Shown: positions 7,537 through 17,100 of the stretch, in pieces
Position numbering within the stretch: the stretch's first letter is position 1
How the letters are laid out: every line of letters starts with the position of its first letter
Assembly (NCBI GenBank): GCA_017853275.1
Contig: JAFMJV010000016.1
Location: forward strand, 1-53,395
Direction: 5' to 3'
Source of the DNA: Chloroflexota bacterium
GTDB taxonomy: Bacteria > Chloroflexota > Limnocylindria > Limnocylindrales > CSP1-4
DNA length: 53,395 bases
Translations under genes and position numbers: made by a program
The notes under the pieces: model-generated
What the model was told of the DNA's origin: nothing
Seen by the model: the letters and a program-made list of their open reading frames with translations, nothing else
The model's database searches: none

Positions 7537-10314
7537 ATGGAGCTGATGCGGTCGCCGCGCGCGTGGCGCAGGCGGATGGGGAGCGCGCTCCTCGGAGCGG
7601 GGGCTCTCGTCCTTGCCCTGGCAGTGGGGGCAGCGGCGGACTCGCCGGACCCCGTGACGATCGACGTGGAGCAGGACGGGGCGACCGTCACGCTCTCCGG
7701 CACCTGGGAATGGCTCTCCAAGGACGACCCGTGCGGCCCCGGCACGCGCGACAACCGCGCCGCCGGCTGGGCCGTGGACTGGGATGAGGGCTTCACCGGC
7801 AACATCGTCCCGTCCAAGGGGAACTCCGTCCTCAAGTACCACATGGGCTCCGCCACGGACAACCGCGTCTCCGTCTCGGAGGAGAACGACGGCCTCGGCG
7901 ACTGCGGCTGGTCGCTCGGCGATTCCGGCGTGGAGGGGACCTGGGGTCCGATCAGCTACACGTACACGGAGCCGGGGACGTACGACATCTGCGTCCTCAT
8001 GTACGACGTCCGCTACACGATGAAGAACGGTGTCCCGGTCCTGCGGGACACCAAGCAGCTCACCGCGGGCGGCTCGAGCCGGAACACGGACAACTCCGCG
8101 GAGACGAACTACTACAGCGCCGGCAACCAGTGCGCCGAGGCGACGATCGAGATCGGTGAGCCGGAGCTCTCCCTCGAGAAGACCGCCCTCACGGAGAGCT
8201 ATGCCGCGCCGGACGATGTCATCGACTACGAGTTCACCGTCGAGAACATCGGCGCGATGCCCGTGGCCGGCCCGGTCACGATCGACGACGACCTGACGAC
8301 GGACGAGGAATGCCCGGCGGTGGACACCGTGGGCGATGAGGACACCGATCTCGACCCCGGCGAATCGATCGTCTGCACCGCGACCTATACGGTCACCCAG
8401 GACGACATCGACCACGGCCAGGTCGACAACACCGCGATCGCCTCGGCGGACGGCTACGACTCCAACGAGTCGAGCGCCACCGTCTACGCCGATCAGACCT
8501 TCGAGCTCACGCTCACGAAGACCTCGCTCCAGGACACCTTCCTCGAGGCCGGGGACGTCATCGACTACGAGTTCGAGGTCGAGAACACCGGGAACGTCAC
8601 CCTCGCGGGCCCTGTCACGATCGACGATGACCTGACCGACGACGAGACCTGCCCCGATCTCGTCGATATCGGCGACGAGGACAGCGACCTCGACCCGGGC
8701 GAGATCGTCACCTGCACCGCCACCTACACGATCACCGAGGACGACGTCCTCGCCGAGGAGGTGACGAACACCGCCTTCGCGAGCGCGGACGGGACCGATT
8801 CGAACGACGACTCGGTGACCGTCTACTCGGACCGCGAGATCCTCATCACGCTCGAGAAGAGCGCGATCCAGGAGGACTACGACGCGCCCGATGACGTCAT
8901 CGACTACGAGTTCCTCGTCACGAACGAAGGGAACGTCCGCCTTCCCGGCCCGGTCACGATCGATGACGACCTGACCGATGACGAGTCCTGTCCTGCCCTC
9001 ACCGGGGTCGGGAACAACGACACGTACCTCGACGTGGACGAGTCGGTCACCTGCACCGCCTCCTACACCGTCACCCAGGACGACATCGACGTCGGCGAGG
9101 TGACGAACACCGCCATCGCCACGGTGGACGGGAACGACTCGGACGAGTCCAGCGTGACCGTCACCGCGGACCAGCTCTTCGAGCTCACCCTCGTGAAGAC
9201 GGTCAAGGAGGATGCCTTCCGCGAGGCGGGCGACATCCTGAACTACGAGTTCGAGGTCGAGAACACCGGCAACGTGACGCTCGCCGGCCCGGTGGAGATC
9301 GACGACGACATCACGGACGACGAGTCCTGCCCGGAGCTCACCGGCATCGGCGACAACGACACCGACTTCGACCCCGGCGAGACGGTCACCTGCACCGCCT
9401 CCTACACCGTGACCACGGATGACGTGGATGCCGGGTCGGTGACGAACACCGCCTTCGCGAGCGCGGACGGCGTGGACTCCAACGAGGACAGCGTGACCGT
9501 CGACTCCGATCGCGAGACGAGCCTCAAGCTCGTGAAGCGCGCGCTCCAGAGCGAGTGGGCACAGCGGGCGGGCGAGATCATCGAGTACGAGTTCGACGTC
9601 ACGAACACGGGGAACATCCGGCTCGAGGGCCCCGTCGAGATCGACGATGACCGCACGGACGACGAGATGTGCCCCGACCTCACGGAGATCGGGAACAACG
9701 ATGAGTTCCTCGACCTTGACGAGACGCTCACCTGCACCGCGACCTATGAGACGACCGAGGACGACGTGATCGCCGGGGCGGTCTTCAATACCGCCTTCGC
9801 CTTCATCGGTGACCTCGAATCGAACGAGGACTCGGTCCGCGTGAAGATGGCGCCCACGGTCCTCGCGATCCTGGATGCCAGCGGATCGATCCAGTCGCGC
9901 ACGGTCCAGACGATCCGGAACTACAACGAGTTCCTCGCCAAGTGGCAGTCCCGGACCCAGCTGGCCCCGTACACCTTCGTCCTCTTCAGCACGGTCCGCT
10001 ACAACGAGCGCTATGCCGGCCGGCCGATCGGGACGGTCCCGCGCCTCACCCAGTCCACCTTCAGCCCGGTCGGGCGCTCCCCGATCTACGACTCGGTGGC
10101 CCGGGCGATCAAGGACCTCGAGGCGTCCCAGCCCAAGGGGCAGGTCCACGTGATCATCGCCACGGATGGCGCGGACAACGCGAGCGTCGACTGGACGAAG
10201 CGCCAGCTCGCCCGGCTCATCGCACGGATGGAGAGCGAGAACGACTGGAGCTTCACCTATGAGGGGGCCAGGCTGGCGGCCCTCGAGCGGGCGGTGGCTG
10301 CCGCCCGCCGCTGA
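7537..10314 (+). CDS. Secreted DUF11 five-repeat / VWA-domain surface protein
   Basis: A 925-aa protein with a Sec signal (RRR, then LLGAGALVLALAVGAAA, about residues 11-35). Residues about 36-208 form a unique N-terminal domain with Cys residues and a PKD/FN3-like YTYTEPGTYDICV strand. Five DUF11-like units begin at 8161, 8500, 8839, 9178 and 9517, each exactly 113 codons. Each has an IDDDLTDDE-like acidic loop, an LDPGE/LDVDE-like acidic segment and one Cys pair (CPxL, CTAxY), suggesting a disulfide and possible Ca2+ binding. The C-terminal 155 residues are a VWA-like domain with D-A-S-G-S near residue 780 and TDGADNAS. No sortase motif or C-terminal helix is seen, so the protein is released or held non-covalently. 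A bidirectional terminator follows. Confidence 0.88.
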   Translation: MELMRSPRAWRRRMGSALLGAGALVLALAVGAAADSPDPVTIDVEQDGATVTLSGTWEWLSKDDPCGPGTRDNRAAGWAVDWDEGFTGNIVPSKGNSVLKYHMGSATDNRVSVSEENDGLGDCGWSLGDSGVEGTWGPISYTYTEPGTYDICVLMYDVRYTMKNGVPVLRDTKQLTAGGSSRNTDNSAETNYYSAGNQCAEATIEIGEPELSLEKTALTESYAAPDDVIDYEFTVENIGAMPVAGPVTIDDDLTTDEECPAVDTVGDEDTDLDPGESIVCTATYTVTQDDIDHGQVDNTAIASADGYDSNESSATVYADQTFELTLTKTSLQDTFLEAGDVIDYEFEVENTGNVTLAGPVTIDDDLTDDETCPDLVDIGDEDSDLDPGEIVTCTATYTITEDDVLAEEVTNTAFASADGTDSNDDSVTVYSDREILITLEKSAIQEDYDAPDDVIDYEFLVTNEGNVRLPGPVTIDDDLTDDESCPALTGVGNNDTYLDVDESVTCTASYTVTQDDIDVGEVTNTAIATVDGNDSDESSVTVTADQLFELTLVKTVKEDAFREAGDILNYEFEVENTGNVTLAGPVEIDDDITDDESCPELTGIGDNDTDFDPGETVTCTASYTVTTDDVDAGSVTNTAFASADGVDSNEDSVTVDSDRETSLKLVKRALQSEWAQRAGEIIEYEFDVTNTGNIRLEGPVEIDDDRTDDEMCPDLTEIGNNDEFLDLDETLTCTATYETTEDDVIAGAVFNTAFAFIGDLESNEDSVRVKMAPTVLAILDASGSIQSRTVQTIRNYNEFLAKWQSRTQLAPYTFVLFSTVRYNERYAGRPIGTVPRLTQSTFSPVGRSPIYDSVARAIKDLEASQPKGQVHVIIATDGADNASVDWTKRQLARLIARMESENDWSFTYEGARLAALERAVAAARR
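8161..9855 (+). repeat. Five tandem 339-bp intragenic modules encoding DUF11 units
   Basis: Unit starts at 8161, 8500, 8839, 9178 and 9517 keep an exact 339-bp period. Unit 1 starts PELSLEK, unit 2 FELTLTK, unit 3 ILITLEK, unit 4 FELTLVK and unit 5 TSLKLVK. DNA similarity is high in the acidic loops. The two units in the left-edge paralogue (21 and 360) use the same period and the same junction to the VWA domain. Confidence 0.85.
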
Positions 10315-10357
10315 TCCCGGGCGGCCGGCGTGCCGCCCGCCTCTCGCAGACAGGAAC

Positions 10358-10389
10358 GAGCCCCCGGGAGCGAACGCTCCCGGGGGCTC
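10358..10389. terminator. Bidirectional hairpin terminator between convergent genes
   Basis: A 13-bp perfect stem (GAGCCCCCGGGAG against CTCCCGGGGGCTC) encloses a 6-nt loop (CGAACG) and is followed by GTCTTCTCT on the plus strand. It sits between the DUF11-VWA gene and the TadG-like gene, which converge here. Confidence 0.85.
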
Positions 10390-10418
10390 GTCTTCTCTCG
10401 GGCTCCGCGATCCCCGGG

Positions 10419-11924
10419 CTACTCGATGAGGCCGAAGGAGTAGAACTGGGTGAACTGGTTCGGGTCGAAGACGAAGTTGAAGCCCGCGTTGCCCTGGACG
10501 GAGACCTTGTCCGCGATGACCTGCATCGTCATCTGCGCGGGACCTGCAGCGTCCGAGTTGCCGCCGAAGTCGAGGAGGCCGAGCGGGGAGTAGACGGTCC
10601 CCACGACCTGGAGCGCGCCGCCGCCGCGCATCCAGACCTCCGCCTGGGGGCTCACCGTGCCGTCCTGCCAGATGACGATGTTCCGGTAGGGCTCCTCGGC
10701 GGCGGTCGTGGGCTGGAACTGCTTCATCAGGAAGTTCGCGCCACCCTGCATCGCGATATTCCCCATGTTCACCGTGGGGCTCGTCGTCTTCGCAGTGTTG
10801 TAGATGAGGACGCCGCAGGTGGAGGCACAGGCGGCCTTCCAGCGGTTCGTCACCACGGTCGTCGACTCGCCGGAGAAGGCCTTCTGGCAGGTGGTCTGGG
10901 TGAGCGCCACCGCGGGCGCCTGGTCCACCGTGCACAGGGTCGCCGTTCCCACGTCGATCCCGCCACCTTCGATCCGGTAGATCCCCGGGCGCATGAAGAC
11001 GTAGGCCTGGCCCTGGAGGGCGATCCCGCCCTGGTAGATCCCCGGCAGGAGGATCCCGCCATCGTTCGTGAGGCAGTTCGTGGTGGAGCCCGCGAGCTTG
11101 CAGGTCACCTTGCTCGTGCTCCGGACCGTGAGCGCGGTGGGTGAGGTGGATGTGATCGGGGGGAGGGCGGCGAGCGGATCCGCCACGACGGGCTGCCCCG
11201 TCTTCACGGGCGGGTTGAGGACGTTCCCCAGGTACGAGCCGTTCGTCCGGATCACCGAGCCGTTGAGGAGGGTGACCGTGGGATTGCCGCCGTTGTAGAG
11301 CGCCACGTTGCTCGAGTTCGTCCCGTTGCAGGGCGAGTTCACCTGGAAGGAGCCGCCGAGGATGATCGTGGGGCCACCGCCGAACGACCCACCCTGGCAG
11401 GCGGTCTTCTCGAGCGCGATGATCGAGTATTTGCCGATCTCCGAGCGCGCGTAGCGGGCGGTCGCCTGGGCGGTCACGGTGAACCCGGAGGGCGTGGCGC
11501 CGAAGACCCCGAGCGCACCGAGGAAGAAGGCGGGCGCCTTCGCGCTCACCGCGATGCGCACCTTCTCGTTCGGGTCGGGCTCGGTCATCGGGCAGGTGAC
11601 CGTCACGGTCAGCTGGGAGACGCCGGCGAGGTTCGACCCCGTCGAGCCCGTGGCTGCCGTGGAGACCGTGCCCCGCGGGCTCGTGGCGCTCGTCCCGTTC
11701 GTGGAGCAGCCGAGCGGCGTCCCGCTCTGGAGCTGGCTCGCGGCGGCGATCGCGGCCGCGTCCGCGGCACCCTGGAGCCGGCGCTGGAGAACGACCGCCT
11801 GGGCCGCATCCAGGAGGAGCGCCGCCATCGAGAGGATGACGACCATCCCCACGACGAGGACGACGATGACCTGGCCGCGCTCGTCGCGGGGCCGGCGCCG
11901 GAGGCGATGGAAGAGGGTGCGCAT
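10419..11924 (-). CDS. TadG-like secreted/pilus-associated protein
   Basis: A 501-aa protein with ERGQVIVVLVVGMVVILSMAALLLDAA at the N terminus (about residues 15-41), split here into the processing-like region ERGQ and a single membrane helix, followed by QRRLQGAADAAAIAAA. This is the usual start of TadG/TadE-related proteins. The rest (about 60-501) is extracellular and Ser/Thr/Gly/Asn-rich with several Cys; the C-terminal half resembles beta-helical passenger sequence (repeated short hydrophobic-Gly strands). The ATG at 11924 lies 8 nt after the stop of the TadE-like gene. It is the last gene of a four-gene minus operon. A role in the Tad/Flp pilus or as a stand-alone surface pseudopilin is inferred. 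Confidence 0.8.
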   Translation of the reverse strand: MRTLFHRLRRRPRDERGQVIVVLVVGMVVILSMAALLLDAAQAVVLQRRLQGAADAAAIAAASQLQSGTPLGCSTNGTSATSPRGTVSTAATGSTGSNLAGVSQLTVTVTCPMTEPDPNEKVRIAVSAKAPAFFLGALGVFGATPSGFTVTAQATARYARSEIGKYSIIALEKTACQGGSFGGGPTIILGGSFQVNSPCNGTNSSNVALYNGGNPTVTLLNGSVIRTNGSYLGNVLNPPVKTGQPVVADPLAALPPITSTSPTALTVRSTSKVTCKLAGSTTNCLTNDGGILLPGIYQGGIALQGQAYVFMRPGIYRIEGGGIDVGTATLCTVDQAPAVALTQTTCQKAFSGESTTVVTNRWKAACASTCGVLIYNTAKTTSPTVNMGNIAMQGGANFLMKQFQPTTAAEEPYRNIVIWQDGTVSPQAEVWMRGGGALQVVGTVYSPLGLLDFGGNSDAAGPAQMTMQVIADKVSVQGNAGFNFVFDPNQFTQFYSFGLIE

Positions 11925-11932
11925 CGGATCCC

Positions 11933-12442
11933 TCAGTAGTTGATCACGAGGGTGGAGGTGCCGGAGACCTGGAAGCTGCGGTCCCCGAGGAGGGCGGTGA
12001 CGACGAGACCGAGGTTCGCCCGCACGGTCACCTTCACGATCGCCCCGGGGGCGTTCGTCGTCGTGTCCGTGCTCCCCGAGCAGACCGGGTCCTCCTCGCG
12101 GAAGTAGCAGACGTCCACGGAGATCGTCCCGGCGGCGGTGGAGGCGCGGGCGCGGGCGGCGAGGATGATCGCCTGCTTGCTCGGGGAGGGGTAGGGGCAG
12201 GAGGCACTCGCCTGGGGGATCGCCACCGTCTCGTTCGCCGGGCCGACCGGACAGGCCTGGCCGGGGGATCCCCCGCGGACCGCCGCGAAGCGCGCCGCGA
12301 CCGCGGCCGCGTTGCTCACCGCGTCTGATGCCCAGACGACCCGGCCCATGTCGAAGAGGGCGACGAGGAGGAGGAGGCTGACCGGCAGGATGAGGGCGAA
12401 CTCCACGAGCGCCCGGCCGCCCTCGTGCCGCTCCGTGCTCAT
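11933..12442 (-). CDS. TadE-like pilus assembly/pseudopilin protein
   Basis: A 169-aa protein with the TadE signature near its N terminus: GGRALVEFALILPVSLLLLV, where the Glu after the small/hydrophobic residues sits at the +5-like position of type IV prepilins. A single membrane helix is followed by FDMGRVVWASDAVSNAAAVA. The periplasmic/extracellular part has four Cys. Its ATG overlaps the stop of the preceding TadE-like gene (ATGA). Confidence 0.85.
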   Translation of the reverse strand: MSTERHEGGRALVEFALILPVSLLLLVALFDMGRVVWASDAVSNAAAVAARFAAVRGGSPGQACPVGPANETVAIPQASASCPYPSPSKQAIILAARARASTAAGTISVDVCYFREEDPVCSGSTDTTTNAPGAIVKVTVRANLGLVVTALLGDRSFQVSGTSTLVINY

Positions 12443-12933
12443 GGCGCGAGCACCCGGATGAACGAGTAGGCGGAGCTCGCCCGGAGCGTGAAGGCGCCGT
12501 CCTCCGTGGAGAGGAACGGGTAGGGAACGAGCGTGGAGAAGGGGAGCGTGGCGCTGACCGTCACCGTGCTCGGGGTCGTGCTCGTGGCGCTTGCCGGCGT
12601 CTGGAAGGAGGGAACGGTGACGGTCACCGTCGTGCAGGCGGCCGGAAGGTCCATCGCGAGGCAGATCCAGCCCTTTGCGTTCGTGAGCGCGGTGGCGGCA
12701 TTCGCGATGTGGATATCCCTCGCGATCCGCTCCGCGGCGTTGCGCACCGCCCCCTCGAGCTTGATCTGCCGCTCGTAGGCGCGCGAGAGGTCGAGCGCGC
12801 CCACGACGATCGTGAGGACGATCGGGAGGAGGATCGCGAGCTCCACGATCGACTGCCCGCCATCCGCCGGGCGCGCAGAGGAGCGCCTCACGAAGAGGCG
12901 CCGCGCGCGGATCCGGAACGATGGCTCCCGCAT
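12439..12933 (-). CDS. TadE-like protein (second copy)
   Basis: A 164-aa protein starting MREPSFRIRARRLF. The short Arg-rich N terminus leads to GGQSIVELAILLPIVLTIVV, a TadE-type helix with the conserved Glu, followed by ALDLSRAYERQIKLEGAVRNAAE. The remainder is rich in Thr/Ser/Val with two Cys (ICLAM, AACTT) and is probably extracellular. The start at 12933 has no strong Shine-Dalgarno; a GTG three bases upstream is an equal candidate. It begins 10 nt after the stop of the membrane protein gene at 12944, so the genes are probably one transcript. Confidence 0.82.
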   Translation of the reverse strand: MREPSFRIRARRLFVRRSSARPADGGQSIVELAILLPIVLTIVVGALDLSRAYERQIKLEGAVRNAAERIARDIHIANAATALTNAKGWICLAMDLPAACTTVTVTVPSFQTPASATSTTPSTVTVSATLPFSTLVPYPFLSTEDGAFTLRASSAYSFIRVLAP

Positions 12934-12943
12934 CACCGGCACT

Positions 12944-14005
12944 CTACCGGGACGAGCGGGTCCCCCGGTAGGGGACGGATGGGGCAGTACCGTCGGATGG
13001 ATCCACCGTTCGCCGGAGCCGCCGCTCGCCGAGGATCCCGAGGAGCGGGAGGACGACGAGCCAGTAGCCGAAGCTCGCCCAGTGGTCGAGGAAAAGGACG
13101 ATCGCGAAGATCGCGCAGCCCGCGACGACCATCGTCTCCCAGGTGCGGACACGGAGCGCGAGGACGGCGGCAGGGAGCGCGACGATCCGGAGCACGGGGA
13201 CGTTCAGCGCGTTCTCCGAGACCGGGTGGATCGCGCGGGCCATCTCCACGGAGGCGAGGAAGCGTGCCGGGCCCCAGGAGAGGATCGGGAGCCAGAGGAG
13301 GATCGTGGCGGTGAGGAGCGGGACGGCCAGCGCCACCCCGCCGAAGCCGAGGAGGGGAGGGGCCCACGCGAGGAGATAGGGCTTGATCGCCGCCCCCACG
13401 CCCACGAGGAGCGCGCCCGAGCGCCGGCCCCGCTCCACGAGGAGGAGGCCCGCAAGGAGGAGGAATGCAGGGAGCTGGTCGTTGATCCCGCAGGTCCCGA
13501 GCTCGACCCAGCCGACCCAGCCCCCGAGGAGCGCGACGGAGAGGACCGCGCGCTCGCGCGCGAGGAGAAGAAGGATCCCCGCCATCGCCGCCACCTCGAG
13601 CGGGACCCCGATGAGCGCGGCGGGGACGGCGAGCGGACCGTAGGGGAACGGGGCACCCGGGGGGACCGAGGCCGCGTACCCGATCCCCCAGGGAGAGCCC
13701 CCGGCGAGGATCGGGCCGAGGGCCGCCCGGCTGACCGCGAGCTGGTCGCAGGTCTCCGGGATCCCGAGCGCCGCGATCCGCAGCCACGCACCCCCGAGGG
13801 CGAGGACGACCCCGAGCGCGACCGGCCGGCGGCGGAGGAGGAGCGCCACCGGGACCGCGGCGAGGGCGAGCCATGCGACGGGCCGCTCGGCGGAGCGGGC
13901 GGCATCGAGCGCGAGGAGCGCGTAGAGGAGGATCGCGAGCTCGGGCGCGGCGACCCACCCGCGGACGCGCGAGCCCTGGCCGGTGAGCGGGGATCGGGTC
14001 CTCAT
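12944..14005 (-). CDS. Polytopic membrane protein, probable GT-C-type glycosyltransferase (GT87/DUF2029-like)
   Basis: A 353-aa protein with about nine hydrophobic segments. The ATG at 14005 is the last start before the first membrane helix (PELAILLYALLAL); upstream codons are a shadow of the divergent peptidase gene. It shares features with the GT-C protein at 3514: a PYGPLAVPAALIGVPLE loop, CGINDQLPAFLLLAGLLL, and a VGAAIKPYLLAWAPPLL segment. It heads the operon with two TadE-like and one TadG-like genes. Glycosylation of the exported Tad-like proteins is one hypothesis; the substrate is unknown. Confidence 0.68.
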   Translation of the reverse strand: MRTRSPLTGQGSRVRGWVAAPELAILLYALLALDAARSAERPVAWLALAAVPVALLLRRRPVALGVVLALGGAWLRIAALGIPETCDQLAVSRAALGPILAGGSPWGIGYAASVPPGAPFPYGPLAVPAALIGVPLEVAAMAGILLLLARERAVLSVALLGGWVGWVELGTCGINDQLPAFLLLAGLLLVERGRRSGALLVGVGAAIKPYLLAWAPPLLGFGGVALAVPLLTATILLWLPILSWGPARFLASVEMARAIHPVSENALNVPVLRIVALPAAVLALRVRTWETMVVAGCAIFAIVLFLDHWASFGYWLVVLPLLGILGERRLRRTVDPSDGTAPSVPYRGTRSSR

Positions 14006-14116
14006 CACCCCGATGGTCGCAGATGGGGAGTACTTTCGGCACCCTGCCGGTCCCCCGTCCGGGTCGGGTAACCTTCCAAGGGTCCGCGGGTCTGCCGTGA
14101 CGCGGGCCACAGATCG

Positions 14117-14121
14117 AGGAG
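14117..14121 (+). promoter_or_regulatory. Shine-Dalgarno site for the 1403-aa subtilisin
   Basis: AGGAG lies eight bases before the GTG at 14130. It supports this start over earlier in-frame starts (13983 and later), which would add a hydrophilic stretch before the signal peptide and overlap the divergent gene. Confidence 0.7.
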
Positions 14122-14129
14122 ATGGAACC

Positions 14130-17100
14130 GTGCCCGCCACCAGGACGCGCCCCGCCGCCCGGACCCGCCGCCTTCCCCGCGGCCGATCGCTCCTCCCTGC
14201 GATCGTCGTCGTCATCGTCATCGCCGGGCTCCTTCTCTCGATGATCCCGGCTCCCGCGGCCCAGGCCGCGGACCGGAAGGACGCCGGCGCCCGCTCCTTC
14301 GCGCCCGGACGCGTCATCGTCGGCTTCCGTCCGAGCGCCGGCCAGCTCGCCCGCACGCAGGCGATCTCCGCTGTGGGCGCCACTTCGAGCCGCTCGCTCA
14401 CCGGGCCCGAGGGCGATGTCGTCCTCGTGCGACTCCCCGCGACCGTCGGCGTGCGCGCCGCGATCCGCCGCCTCGAGGCGCTCCCCGGCGTGCGCTACGC
14501 GGAGCCGGACTGGCACGTGGAGGCCGCGGCGACCCCCAACGACCCCTATGTCACGAACGGCCAGCTGTGGGGGATGTACGGCGGCGGGACGACCCCCGCG
14601 AACCAGTACGGCAGCGGCGCCCTCTCCTCGTGGGATGCGGGTTCCACCGGATCCCGGAGCGTCGTCGTGGGCATCATCGACGAGGGCGTGGATATCACCC
14701 ATCCGGACCTTGCCGCGAACATCTGGACGAACCCCTACGACCCGGTCGACGGCCAGGACAACGACGGCAACGGCTACATCGACGACACGAACGGCTGGGA
14801 CTTCTTCTACAACGACCGCACCGTCAAGGACGCCGGCGAGGACAGCCACGGCACGCACGTCGCGGGCACGATCGGCGGCGTCGGGAACAACGGGATCGGC
14901 GTCGCGGGCGTGAACTGGGAGGTCACGATGATCTCCACGAAGTTCCTCGGCCCCGGCGGCGGCTCCACCTCTGGCGCCGTCTCGGCGCTCGCCTACCTCA
15001 CGGACCTGAAGACGCGCCACGGGATCAACATCGTGGCCACGAACAACAGCTGGGGTGGCGGCGGCTTCAGCCAGGCGCTCCTGGACGCGATCGAGGCGGC
15101 GGGCGACGCCGGGATCCTCTTCATCGCCGCGGCCGGGAACAGCACCTCGAACAACGACAGCGTCCAGAACTACCCGTCGAACTACCAGTGCACCCAGACC
15201 GCCGCCGGCGCGGCGCGCGGCTGGGACTGCGTCATCGCGGTCGCCTCGATCACCTCCACCGGCGGGATCTCCAGCTTCTCCAGCTACGGCGCGACGACCG
15301 TCGACCTGGGCGCCCCCGGCAGCGACATCTGGTCGTCGCTCCCGGGGAACACCTACGGCAGCTACAGCGGCACGAGCATGGCGACCCCGCACGTCACCGG
15401 TGCCGCCGCCCTCTGTGCCTCGGTGGCGCCGGGGATCACCCCATCCCAGCTGCGCGGCGCGGTCACCTCCGGAACCGTCGCCCTGAACAGCCTCGCCGGC
15501 AAGACGGTGAGCGGCGGCCGGCTGGACGTCCCCTCGGTCCTCACCGCCTGCTCGCCGCCCACCGCCCCGGTGACCGGCTCCCCCTCCGGCCTCACCGCGA
15601 CCGGGATCTCCTCCACGCGGATCGACCTCGCCTGGACCGACGGCGCGAGCAACGAATCCTCCTACGAGGTGGAGCGCGCCCCGGATACCGGAACCTGCGG
15701 GACCTGGTCGCGCGTCGCGGTCCTCGGCCCGAACAGCACCGCGTGGCGGATGACCGTCGCGTCCGGCCAGGGCGGCGACTTCTGCTTCCGCGTCCGGGCC
15801 ACGAACGGATACCAGGGCGGGACGGTCTCCTCGTGGTCGAACGTGGCGAAGGCCGGGACCCTCCCGCCGCCCGCCCCGTATACCTGCCAGAGCACCACCT
15901 ACGACTGGCTCGATGCCACCGCCGGCACACAGCACGCGCTCACGGACGACTCCGGTGTGGGGGTCAGCCTTCCCTTCACCTTCCGCCTCTACGGCGAGCC
16001 CACCCAGAGCGTGACCGTCTCGTCGAACGGCTTCCTGACCGTCGGCGGCGGCGCGGCCACCTATGTGAACACCGCGATCCCGGACCCCTCGGACCCGAGC
16101 GGGATGGCCGCGGCATGGTGGGACGACCTCAATCCCGGTACCGGCGGCCAGGTCTGGACCCGCACGATCGGGAGCTCGGGCTCCCGGCGCTTCGTGGCGA
16201 CCTGGCTCAACGTCCCGATCTTCGGACAGTCCGCCACGGACGGGGTCACCTTCCAGATCGTCCTCGAGGAGACCACGAACGCGATCGTGCTCGCCTGGCA
16301 GGACGTCTCGATCGCGAACGCCGCCTACGACGGCGGCGCCTCCGCCACGATCGGCGTCGAGAGCCCGGACGGGACTGCAGGGACGCAGATCTCGCTGAAC
16401 AGCGCGACCCGGACGGCCGGCACGGCGGTCCGCTGCGCGGACACGTCCGCCACCCTGCCCAGCGTGACCACGAACCGCCTCGCCGCGGGGACGATCGGCG
16501 CGTCCTACCAGGTCGATCTCGCCGCGAGCGGCGGGCAGTCCCCGTACACCTGGGCGCTCGTCCAGGGGACGCTCCCGGACGGCCTCTCCCTCGCGAACGG
16601 TGGCCGGATCTCCGGAACCCCCACGACGGCCGGGAGCGCGAGCCTCCGGTTCCGCGTGACGGACGCCAACAACGCGACCGCCACGAAGGACCTGACCCTC
16701 GACGTGGCGACCGCCGTCAGCGTGACGACCACCTCGCTCCCGAACGCTCCGGCCGGCGCCGCGTACTCGCAGGCGCTCGCCGCTACCGGCGGCACGGGGA
16801 CCTACACGTGGGACATCTCTGCCGGCAGCCTCCCCACCGGTCTCACCCTGGACGCCGCGACCGGGACGATCTCCGGCACCCCGAGCGGGAGCGGGATCGC
16901 CTCGTTCACCGTCCGGGCCACGGATGACTCGAACCCCGGCCGCGCGGGGACCGCGGACCTCACGATCGAGGTGCTTGCCGCGCCCACGATCACGACCGCC
17001 GGCCTCCCCGAGGGAGTCACCGGGACCGCCTACAGCGCGACGCTCGTCGCGAGCGGCGGCACCGGCCCTTACACCTTTGCGGTGAAGACCGGGACCCTCC

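Noticed and set aside
8161-9855. Tandem repeats as a possible CRISPR or mobile array
   Set aside because: The period is 339 bp, in frame, without spacers; it encodes protein modules.
7426-10935. Long minus-strand open frame opposite the DUF11-VWA gene
   Set aside because: Shadow of repetitive plus-strand coding sequence; its own apparent repeats mirror the 339-bp modules.
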